Below, one piece after another: positions 30,401 through 36,859 of a DNA stretch of 64,000 nucleotides (the stretch's first letter is position 1; every line of letters starts with the position of its first letter). The notes beneath the pieces were generated by a model. The model worked only from the letters and a program-made list of their open reading frames with translations. It did not search any database and had not been told where the DNA came from. Origin of the DNA: Burkholderia pyrrocinia (lineage in GTDB: Bacteria > Pseudomonadota > Gammaproteobacteria > Burkholderiales > Burkholderiaceae); assembly GCF_003330765.1 (NCBI RefSeq), contig NZ_CP024903.1, positions 1,488,001-1,552,000 on the forward strand. Direction: 5' to 3'. Made by a program: the position numbers and the translations under genes.

Positions 30401-30902
30401 CATGGTCTTCGTGGGCGATCGGTGCGCCGAACAGCGCGAGGATGCCATCGCCGAGCGATTTTGCTACGTAACCTTCATAGTAGTGGACAGCTTCCATCAT
30501 TAGCTCGACCACGGGCCCGATCAAGCGATGCGCCACTTCGGGATCGAGATCGTGGATCAAAGCGGTCGACCCGGCCATGTCGGCAAACAGCGCGGTAACG
30601 GTCTTGCGCTCGCCAGCGGGCTCGCCGCGCGCTTCCATGGCCGCGTGTTCGGCACGGATCCGTTCGGCAAGATGATCCGGCGTGTAATGAATGGGGGTTG
30701 GCGGCGGCTCCTGGCCCGATGGTCGAAACAGTGGCGGCGCAGACGCAGGTGTAACCAGCGACGTCCCGCAATTGCTGCAGAAGCGGGCCGCCGGCTCTAC
30801 CTCATGCCCACAATGCGGACAAGTGTGGGACAGCGCGGCCTGACATTCCTGGCAGAAGCTCGCACCAGTAGGATTCTCGGACCCGCATTTTGTGCAGCGC
30901 AT
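27447..30902 (-). CDS. Zinc-ribbon / class III nucleotidyl cyclase / AAA ATPase / TPR regulator
   Basis: A 1151-residue multidomain protein. In order: tandem zinc ribbons (CTKC/CQEC, CPHC/CSNC; residues 3-45); a class III adenylate/guanylate cyclase domain (about 98-282) with metal aspartates D108 and D152 and adenine-type Lys148; an AAA/STAND ATPase with Walker A GEAGVGKS (330-337) and LLFEDLQWLD; then helical TPR-type repeats to the C-terminus. The transition-state Asn of active cyclases appears replaced by His230, although Arg234 remains, so cyclase activity is uncertain. The start at 30902 follows AGAGGG. It leads the operon with patatin and HD genes. Its codon use is visibly less GC-biased than its neighbours', suggesting transfer. 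Confidence 0.85.
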   Translation of the reverse strand: MRCTKCGSENPTGASFCQECQAALSHTCPHCGHEVEPAARFCSNCGTSLVTPASAPPLFRPSGQEPPPTPIHYTPDHLAERIRAEHAAMEARGEPAGERKTVTALFADMAGSTALIHDLDPEVAHRLIGPVVELMMEAVHYYEGYVAKSLGDGILALFGAPIAHEDHAQRALFAALRMQQAMRQHGDRIRLQEGIPLQIRVGVHTGEVVVRSIRTDDLHTDYDPLGHTIHIASRIEGIATPTSILVSESTHKLAEGYFEFNALGATQLKGIPAPLCVYEVLGLGALRTRLQLAAQRGLARFVGRETEMEHLNRALETMRAGRGRVVGVVGEAGVGKSRLFHEFKERSRRGALVLETFSVSHGKAFPNLPLIELLKNYFQITTQDDERRCREKVIGKALTLERSFEDLVPYVLYLLGIGEGGSVLVEMDPQIRRDRTFDAIRQLLARESQNQPIHLLFEDLQWLDRETEAFLTYLIDHVPDSRILLLVNYRPEYQPAWAGAVHCSKIRLEPLGPSDAQGLLAALLGEDRTLVPLKQLILDKTEGNPFFMEEVVQTLVEEKSLLGDAGRYRIVETPATLHIPTTVQGVLAARIDRLPIEEKELLQALAVIGHEFPFSLIRRICGEESARDDELRRLLAHLEAAEFIYERPAFPEVNYSFKHALTQEVAGRSLLTERRTTLHERAAQAIEVLFPTRIADYCSELAHHYSQSGNIPKAVEYLHRTAQQALRHAAHHDAMDHLGTALALLKRLPDTPMHAHWELTLLLSLGPVLMDVRGYGATEVGAIYTRALELCERTGEVSQRFATQLGLRIHHLVRGEYAIATDLGNQMLGTARDANDPGLLIEAHSALGACFFLQGDFGAARAHLEQAIAIYDPEQHQAHVFAHGVDPGIRALNFLVLTLWYQGYPDQALKRSVEALALAQALSYGPSLAFSLTYSANLHQLRREPMLAGERAEAVITVSTEHGLPYWLAWGTLLRGWAMSAQGNIQDGIAQMRLGLDAQRAAGGEDQRPYSLALLADSYWRAGDKRAALDMLEEAMAIVEKSGEHCYEAELYRLTGIYLASGASKEGTASECDDEAVGCFHRAIARARRQGARALELRAASDLARLLQRQGKTVEAKQALSEVYTCFTEGFATSDLREAKALLDALDARTG

Positions 30903-31165
30903 AAAACCCTCTTCCTGCCAAGGGTCAACTCCCAATGATTATGCGCCACTATCTGCGGGCATTCAGGCCGGCGAGCCTGATTACGCATGCCGATTAGCGT
31001 CTGGTTGCACAAATTTGTAACGCCCCACCAACAGCAATCAGCGGCTCGTCGTCCAGGCGGTTACAAAATGGTGCAACCAGACGGCTGCGCTGTCGCACTG
31101 GATGAGACGGGCTGCTCGAGGCGAGCGGCTGCGCTGTCGATGTATCGCCAGACGAATGCGGCAGC
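30903..31165. repeat. Intergenic region with a large inverted repeat and a direct repeat
   Basis: Between the LuxR-type gene and the cyclase gene. The arms at 30998-31024 and 31056-31083 are inverted copies (about 25 of 28 positions match, starting CGTCTGGTTGCAC) separated by 31 bp. A 14-bp direct repeat, CGGCTGCGCTGTCG, occurs at 31082-31095 and 31126-31139. No T tract follows, so this is more likely a protein-binding site or mobile-element trace than a terminator. Confidence 0.6.
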
Positions 31166-32356
31166 TTACCCGAGCGGCACCACACTCCCGAGCAGGATCC
31201 GCACGAGCGTCGCCTGGCGCGTGACGCCCGTCTTCGAGAAGATCGCACGCAGGTGCGTGCGCGCCGTGTTCTTGCTGATCCCCGATTCCTCCGCCGCTTC
31301 CTCGAGCGTCAGCCCGTTCGTCAGCAGCAGCGCGAGCGACGTCTCGGCAGGCGTCAGGTCGAACAGCTTGCGGATGATTTCCTGTGCGCCCTGCGGTTTG
31401 CGGTCGGGGTCGCGCAGGAACAGCGTGACGGCCGGCCGCCGCTTGTTGTCCTCCGACCAGTCGGACAGCAGCACCGTGCGCACCAGCAGCCCGAGCCGCG
31501 GCTTGTCGAAGCTGCGCGTGATCGGCATCGCCTCGACGGTCGCCGCAGCCGTGCCGTGGTGTCCCATCACCGCGTGGCGGATCAGCCGCTTCAGCGTGCG
31601 GTTCTCCTGTGCGTCGGTCGCCTCGATCGTGCCGCGCGCAATCGTCAGACCGTTGTTCTGCTTGAGGATCTCGTCGGCGACGCTGTTCAGGTCGATGATC
31701 GTGCCGTTCTCGTCGAGCGTGATCGTGCCGATCTGCATCCGGTTGATCGCGTTCGCGTAGATCGAGCGTTCGACCTCGGCCGTGTCGAGCCGCGAATGCA
31801 GTTCGACCGCGCGCTTCAGGTGCGGCAGCAGCAGCGCGCAGATCGCCTTGTCGCGCGCAGAGAACTGCTTGGACGCATGGTTGCGGCACACGCGGAACCG
31901 GCACTCGACGCCCGACGACGTGCGCAGGTCGGCGCCGAGGATATAGCGCACGTCCTGCGGCTTCAGGAACTGCTTGTACAGCTCGCTCGACAGCCAGCCC
32001 GTATCGCCGAACACCTCGTCGACCGTGACCACGCGATCGGCCGGCAGGCCGACGAACGGGTCGAGCGAATAGTAGTAGTTGTTGTACGAAGCCTCGCCCT
32101 CGCCCGGGACGACCGGGCCGAATTCCGATGCGTGCACGGACAGCGGCGCGCGGCGGTCGCTCGCGGCCGCGCGCAGGATCAGCGTCACGTAGTTCGCCTG
32201 CAGCCAGCGACGGACCAGTTCGAGCGCACCCGCCCACGGCGGCGTTTCCAGCGGCCCCTGGTAGATGCGCGCCATCAGCTCGCTGAAATCCGCGACGCCG
32301 ATGTCGGCCTCGTCACTTGTTGCCTGGCTCTCTTGCGGAGCCCATCTCGTCTCCAT
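31166..32356 (-). CDS. LuxR-type transcriptional regulator
   Basis: A 396-residue regulator with a C-terminal LuxR/GerE helix-turn-helix (about 335-395: LTPAETSLALLLTNGLTLEEAAEESGISKNTARTHLRAIF, with the recognition helix at SKNTARTHLRAIFSK). The middle includes a PAS-like stretch (IGTITLDENGTIIDLNSVADEIL). The N-terminal ~190 residues are not an acyl-homoserine-lactone-binding domain that I can recognise. I use the ATG at 32356, preceded by GGAG seven bases upstream; ATGs at 32383 and further up are in frame. It is read towards the cyclase gene, with a 263-bp repeat-bearing gap between, so it may regulate that operon or the divergent esterase gene. Confidence 0.82.
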   Translation of the reverse strand: METRWAPQESQATSDEADIGVADFSELMARIYQGPLETPPWAGALELVRRWLQANYVTLILRAAASDRRAPLSVHASEFGPVVPGEGEASYNNYYYSLDPFVGLPADRVVTVDEVFGDTGWLSSELYKQFLKPQDVRYILGADLRTSSGVECRFRVCRNHASKQFSARDKAICALLLPHLKRAVELHSRLDTAEVERSIYANAINRMQIGTITLDENGTIIDLNSVADEILKQNNGLTIARGTIEATDAQENRTLKRLIRHAVMGHHGTAAATVEAMPITRSFDKPRLGLLVRTVLLSDWSEDNKRRPAVTLFLRDPDRKPQGAQEIIRKLFDLTPAETSLALLLTNGLTLEEAAEESGISKNTARTHLRAIFSKTGVTRQATLVRILLGSVVPLG

Positions 32357-32637
32357 CAGCACGCTCCATCCTCCATACGACATGTTTCCGGCGCGACGCA
32401 GTCGCGCCGCCATGATTAAGACGCGTCTAAATTCCGGCGTCATCGGGAGATTCACTGAATAGTGAGAATTGGCCATCCGTGCGTGCGAACCATCGTCCAA
32501 TCGGATGATGTGGCGCCCAGCCCGCTGCGCTGGAATGCCCGTCAGGCCGTGCCGGCAAGCGTCCGGCGCGGACTCAGGGAAAACCGCGACACGGGTTTAC
32601 CTGATTCAGACCGCATCCGATTCAGACAGGAGTTTCC

Positions 32638-33576
32638 ATGCCGCTCGACCCTCAGGCGCAGGCGCTGCTTGCCGCGTTCGCCCAGGCACCCGCGATCGAT
32701 TTCGCTCAGCTCACCGTTCCCGCCTACCGCGCGAGTCTCGCCTGGGGTGGCGCCTTCGCGCCCGGCGATGCCGTCGCCGCCGAAGAGGACTGGCAGATCC
32801 CCGCATCGGGCCGTCAGTTGTCCGCCCGGCTGTATCGGCCCGATGCCGACGGGCCGTTGCCGCTGACCGTGTTCTTCCACGGCGGCGGCTTCGTGTCGTG
32901 CGGCATCGATTCGCACGCGAACCTGTGCCGCAGCCTCGCGAAACGTGCGCGCACGCTCGTGCTGTCGGTCGACTACCGGCTCGCGCCCGAGGCGCGCTTT
33001 CCGGCGGCCGCGCACGACGCGTGCGACGCCGTGCGCTGGGCCGCCGCCAGCGCACGCGATCTCGGCGCGCGCGCCGGCGCGGTGGCCGTGGCCGGCGACA
33101 GCGCCGGCGGCAATCTCGCGGCGGTCGCCGCACTGCAGTTGCGCGGCGCGGGCATCGGCATCGCGCATCAGTTGCTGCTGTATCCGGTCGTCGATTGCGC
33201 GACCGAGCATCCGTCGTATGAATCGCTCGGCGACGGTTATTTCCTGACGGCGGACGCGATGCGCTGGTTCAAGGGCCATTATTTCGACGACGGCGCCGAT
33301 CGCGCGTCGCCGCTCGCGAGCCCGCTCGCCGCACCGGACGTCGCGGGCGCAGCGCCGGCGACGATCGTCAGCGCCGAATTCGATCCGCTGCGCGACGAGG
33401 CCGAAGCGTATGCGCTGCGTCTCGCGCAGGCCGGCACGCCGGTGACGCTCGTGCGCTGGCCCGGCCAGTTGCACGGTTTCGCGAGCATGCTCGGCGCCGT
33501 CGATGCGGCCGACCGCGTGCTGACGTTCGGCGCCGACGCGCTGCGCCGCGCATTCGACGCGACGGAGGCGCAATGA
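32638..33576 (+). CDS. Alpha/beta hydrolase, hormone-sensitive-lipase-type esterase
   Basis: A 312-residue esterase of the HSL/type IV family. It has the HGGGF oxyanion motif (residues ~81-85), the nucleophile GDSAGGN (Ser near 158), the DPLRDEA aspartate region and the GQLHGF histidine. It acts on short-chain esters; the substrate is unknown. AGGAG lies five bases before the ATG. Its stop overlaps the start of the RibBA-like gene (ATGA), a strong sign of co-translation. Confidence 0.88.
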   Translation: MPLDPQAQALLAAFAQAPAIDFAQLTVPAYRASLAWGGAFAPGDAVAAEEDWQIPASGRQLSARLYRPDADGPLPLTVFFHGGGFVSCGIDSHANLCRSLAKRARTLVLSVDYRLAPEARFPAAAHDACDAVRWAAASARDLGARAGAVAVAGDSAGGNLAAVAALQLRGAGIGIAHQLLLYPVVDCATEHPSYESLGDGYFLTADAMRWFKGHYFDDGADRASPLASPLAAPDVAGAAPATIVSAEFDPLRDEAEAYALRLAQAGTPVTLVRWPGQLHGFASMLGAVDAADRVLTFGADALRRAFDATEAQ

Positions 33577-34697
33577 CGCTCGCCGGCACGCTGGAGATCG
33601 TCGACGAGCTTCGTGCGGGCCGGATGGTCCTGCTCGTCGACGAAGAGGATCGCGAGAACGAAGGCGATCTCGTGATCGCGGCCGATCATGTGACGCCCGA
33701 TGCGATCAATTTCATGGCGCGCTTCGGGCGCGGGCTGATCTGCCTGACGCTGACCGCCGAGCGCTGCGAGCAACTGCGGCTGCCGCCGATGGCCGATCAC
33801 AACGGTACGCCGTTCGGCACCGCGTTCACCGTCAGCATCGAGGCGGCCGAAGGCGTGACGACCGGCATTTCGGCGGCCGATCGCGCGCATACGATCCGTG
33901 CGGCGGTTCGCGCGGGCGCCCGCCCCGACGATCTCGTGCAGCCCGGCCACGTGTTCCCGATCGCCGCGCGCCCGGGCGGCGTGCTCGTGCGCGCGGGGCA
34001 CACCGAGGCCGGCTGCGATTTCGCGGCGCTCGCCGGGCTCACGCCCGCGTCGGTGATCTGCGAGGTGATGAACGACGACGGCACGATGGCGCGGTTGCCG
34101 GAGTTGAAGGCGTTCGCCGCGCATCACGGGCTGAAGATCGGCACGATAGCCGACCTGATCCACTACCGCCGCGAGCACGAATCGCTCGTCGAACGCGTCG
34201 GCGAGCGGCCGCTGCATACGCCGTGGGGACGGTTCCGTGCGATCGAGTATCGCGACACCGTGCATGGCGCGCCGCATCTCGCGCTCGTGCGCGGCGAACC
34301 CGATGCGGCGGCGCCCGTGCTGACGCGCGTGCACGAATGCCATTCGCTGCTCGACCTGCTCGACGCGGAGCCGTCCGCGCATTCGTGGCCGCTGCACGCC
34401 GCGCTGCAGCGGATCGATGCGGCCGGCTGCGGGGTCGCGGTGCTGCTCGACTGCGACATGCGCGGCGACGCGATGCGGATGCCGGCCGGCAATGCGCGTC
34501 GCGACGGACGCGTGACGGGAATCGGGTCGCAGATCCTGCGCGATATCGGCGTGCGGCGGCTGAACGTGCTGTCGAGTCCGTTCCGGCTGCCGGCGCTGTC
34601 GGGGCACGACCTGGAGATCATGGCGTTCATTCCGCTCGGGGACGACGATCCGGAAAGCGCGCGGGGCGCGCACGCGAACCCGCTTCGGGTGGCGTGA
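33573..34697 (+). CDS. RibBA-like protein: DHBP synthase with degenerate GTP cyclohydrolase II domain
   Basis: A 374-residue protein. Residues 1-200 are a well-kept 3,4-dihydroxy-2-butanone-4-phosphate synthase (RibB; DEEDRENEGDLVIAAD, GLICLTLT, HTEAGCDFAALAGL), which makes one riboflavin precursor from ribulose 5-phosphate. Residues ~210-365 resemble GTP cyclohydrolase II. However, around residues 250-270 the zinc-site Cys-x-Cys expected after the VHxEC motif is missing (VHECHSLLDLLDAEPSAHSW), so that domain is probably inactive. It is an accessory RibBX-type copy. It is coupled to the upstream esterase by a 4-bp overlap. Confidence 0.85.
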   Translation: MTLAGTLEIVDELRAGRMVLLVDEEDRENEGDLVIAADHVTPDAINFMARFGRGLICLTLTAERCEQLRLPPMADHNGTPFGTAFTVSIEAAEGVTTGISAADRAHTIRAAVRAGARPDDLVQPGHVFPIAARPGGVLVRAGHTEAGCDFAALAGLTPASVICEVMNDDGTMARLPELKAFAAHHGLKIGTIADLIHYRREHESLVERVGERPLHTPWGRFRAIEYRDTVHGAPHLALVRGEPDAAAPVLTRVHECHSLLDLLDAEPSAHSWPLHAALQRIDAAGCGVAVLLDCDMRGDAMRMPAGNARRDGRVTGIGSQILRDIGVRRLNVLSSPFRLPALSGHDLEIMAFIPLGDDDPESARGAHANPLRVA

Positions 34698-34772
34698 TGC
34701 GGGGTTGATGCGCGGACGCCGTACGCGACGCCGGCAGGCGGGATGATTGGTCGGTTTGTCGCGTAACAGGCT

Positions 34773-34855
34773 ATCGTTTGTTTTTGTTAAATACAGTCCA
34801 GGATTTGTATTTTGACGATACATGCCATAGACTGTATTTCCCGATTACAAACGAT
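34773..34855. promoter_or_regulatory. Large nested palindromic operator of the hipBA operon
   Basis: Three inverted-repeat pairs share one centre at 34814: ATCGTTTG (34773-34780) with CAAACGAT (34848-34855); AAATACAGTC (34789-34798) with GACTGTATTT (34830-34839); TGTAT (34806-34810) with ATACA (34818-34822). All are perfect. The region is AT-rich and ends 25 bp before the hipB start, as expected for a cooperative HipB or HipAB operator. Confidence 0.75.
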
Positions 34856-34880
34856 CGCCTGTCATCCCGCGGAGCGCCCG

Positions 34881-35336
34881 ATGGCCTTTCCTGTCCAGAC
34901 CTTGACCCAGTTGCGCCCGATACTCGTCGGCTTCCGGAAATCCGCGGGGCTCACGCAGGCGCAATTGGCCGCCCGCCTGGGCGTCACGCAGCAATCCTAC
35001 GCGCAGCTCGAAGCCAACCCGTCGGCGGTCAGCATCGAACGGCTCTTCAAGGTGCTGAACACGCTCGGCGTGCGTATGACGCTCGACCCGGGTGCGCACG
35101 ATGAACCGGCGGAATTCGCCGAGCCCGATGCCGATGCCGATGCCGATGCCGATGCCGATGCCGGGACGGCGGCTCGCAAGCCGGCCGCGAGCAAACGCAA
35201 GCCGGAATCGGCGCGCGGCGTAACCGCCGCAAAAGCCGCAAAAGCCCGAACCGGCACCACGACCGGCGCCGCGCGGAAGCGGCCGGCGGCGGCGACACCG
35301 GGCAAGCCGCGGGTCTCGAAACGGGAGGACTGGTGA
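34881..35336 (+). CDS. hipB: HipB-like antitoxin with extended C-terminal tail
   Basis: A 151-residue DNA-binding antitoxin. The XRE helix-turn-helix spans about residues 8-65 (LVGFRKSAGLTQAQLAARLGVTQQSYAQLE). HipB proteins usually end soon after this; here a tail of about 75 residues follows. It opens with an Asp-Ala repeat encoded by six GATGCC units (35127-35162) and continues as a Lys/Arg/Ala-rich stretch. The ATG at 34881 has GGAG seven bases upstream. The stop overlaps the GTG start of hipA. It should neutralise HipA and repress the operon from the palindrome upstream. Confidence 0.85.
   Translation: MAFPVQTLTQLRPILVGFRKSAGLTQAQLAARLGVTQQSYAQLEANPSAVSIERLFKVLNTLGVRMTLDPGAHDEPAEFAEPDADADADADADAGTAARKPAASKRKPESARGVTAAKAAKARTGTTTGAARKRPAAATPGKPRVSKREDW
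35127..35162 (+). repeat. Six tandem GATGCC units inside hipB
   Basis: A perfect 6-bp unit is repeated six times in frame, coding (Asp-Ala)6 at the junction of the DNA-binding domain and the basic tail. Copy number is likely to vary by slippage without breaking the frame. Confidence 0.9.
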
Positions 35337-36679
35337 CGATGGCCGCGCGTGCCCGCCACGACCGGCTCGACCTGTGGATGAACGGCATTCCGGTCGGCTA
35401 CTGGGAAGTCCGGCGCGGCGTCGAGCGCCTCGTCTACCTGCCGGGCTGGCTCGACGATCCCCAGGGGCGGCCGCTGTCGCTGTCGCTGCCCTTCACGCCC
35501 GGCAACCAGCCGCACCAGGGCGCGATCGTCGCCGACTACTTCGACAACCTGCTGCCGGACAGCGAGCCGATCCGCCGCCGCATCGCGCAGCGTTACCGGC
35601 TCGGGTCGACGGCGCCGTTCGAACTGCTCGCGTCGATCGGCCGCGATTGCGTCGGCGCGATCCAGATGCTGCCGCCCGGCGAGATGCCCGTCGACCTCGA
35701 GGCGATCGACGGCGTGACGCTCGACGACGCAGCCGTCGCCGACGTGCTGCGCCACGCCACTGCCACGCCGCTGCCCGGCCGCGCGGAGCCGGACGGCGAC
35801 CTGCGCCTGTCGATCGCCGGCGCGCAGGAAAAGACCGCATTGCTGCGTCAACGGAACCGCTGGTTGCGGCCGTCGGGCAGCACGCCGACGACGCACATCT
35901 TCAAGCTGCCGCTCGGGCGCGTCGGGAACATGCAGGCCGACATGCGGACGTCCGTCGAAAACGAATGGCTGTGCTCGAAGCTCGTCGCTGCGTACGGCTT
36001 GCCGGTCGCGCCGTGCGAGATCGGCCGGTTCGACGACCAGAAGGCGCTGATCGTCGAGCGCTTCGACCGGCGTCTTTCCCGCGACGGCTCGTGGATCCTG
36101 CGGCTGCCGCAGGAGGACATGTGCCAGGCGACCGGCACGCCGTCGGGCGCGAAATACGAATCCGACGGCGGCCCCGGCATCGAGACGATCATGGGCATCC
36201 TCGCGAATTCGGCCGATGCCGCGCACGACCGGATGAATTTCTTCGTCGCGCAGCTCGTGTTCTGGGTGCTGGCGGCGATCGACGGCCATGCGAAGAACTT
36301 CAGCATCGCGCACCTGCCCGGCAACACGTACCGCAGCACGCCGCTGTACGACGTACTGTCCGCGCATCCGATCATCGGCACGCGCCGCAACCAGCTTCCG
36401 CCGCGCCGTGCGCGGCTCGCGATGGCCGTGTGCGGGAAGAACCGGCACTACGTGATCGGCGAGATCCAGCCGCGCCACTGGATCGCGCAGGGCCGGCGCG
36501 TCGGCCTGACCGAAGACGACGTGCGCGCCGCGATGGCGGCTGTCGCCGCGCACACGGAACCCGCGATTGCCGAAGTCGCAGCGCAGATCCCGGCGGATTT
36601 TCCGGCGGACGTTGCGGACGCGATCTTCGACGGCATGCGGCGCCAGAGCCGCAAGCTCGGGGCGGGTGATCCTGCGTGA
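35333..36679 (+). CDS. hipA: HipA-family serine/threonine kinase toxin
   Basis: A 448-residue HipA toxin. The N-terminal HipA-N domain (about 10-110) is followed by the kinase domain. It includes LSIAGAQEKTALL (glycine-rich/ATP region near 160), HIFKLP with the ATP-binding Lys, the NEWLCSKLVAAYGLPVA segment, the catalytic loop DGHAKNFSI (Asp near 316) and YDVLS. HipA in E. coli phosphorylates glutamyl-tRNA synthetase and causes persistence; the target here is unknown. I start at GTG 35333, which overlaps the hipB stop and has GGGAGG at a normal distance. An ATG at 35339 is the alternative. Confidence 0.93.
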   Translation: MTMAARARHDRLDLWMNGIPVGYWEVRRGVERLVYLPGWLDDPQGRPLSLSLPFTPGNQPHQGAIVADYFDNLLPDSEPIRRRIAQRYRLGSTAPFELLASIGRDCVGAIQMLPPGEMPVDLEAIDGVTLDDAAVADVLRHATATPLPGRAEPDGDLRLSIAGAQEKTALLRQRNRWLRPSGSTPTTHIFKLPLGRVGNMQADMRTSVENEWLCSKLVAAYGLPVAPCEIGRFDDQKALIVERFDRRLSRDGSWILRLPQEDMCQATGTPSGAKYESDGGPGIETIMGILANSADAAHDRMNFFVAQLVFWVLAAIDGHAKNFSIAHLPGNTYRSTPLYDVLSAHPIIGTRRNQLPPRRARLAMAVCGKNRHYVIGEIQPRHWIAQGRRVGLTEDDVRAAMAAVAAHTEPAIAEVAAQIPADFPADVADAIFDGMRRQSRKLGAGDPA

Positions 36680-36859
36680 TGGCTCGGCGGGTTGTGGCGG
36701 GGCTTGGGCCGGATCGGGCTTGAGAATCAGGTGTGGCGCTTCAATGCGTTGAATCGACGGTTCATTCGGACCGGAGCGGCGACTCGTCCACCCGGACGAT
36801 GCGCGCCCGCGCCATCGCCGCACAATGGTCGCCGTGCCCATTCCCGACGCCCGACCCCC

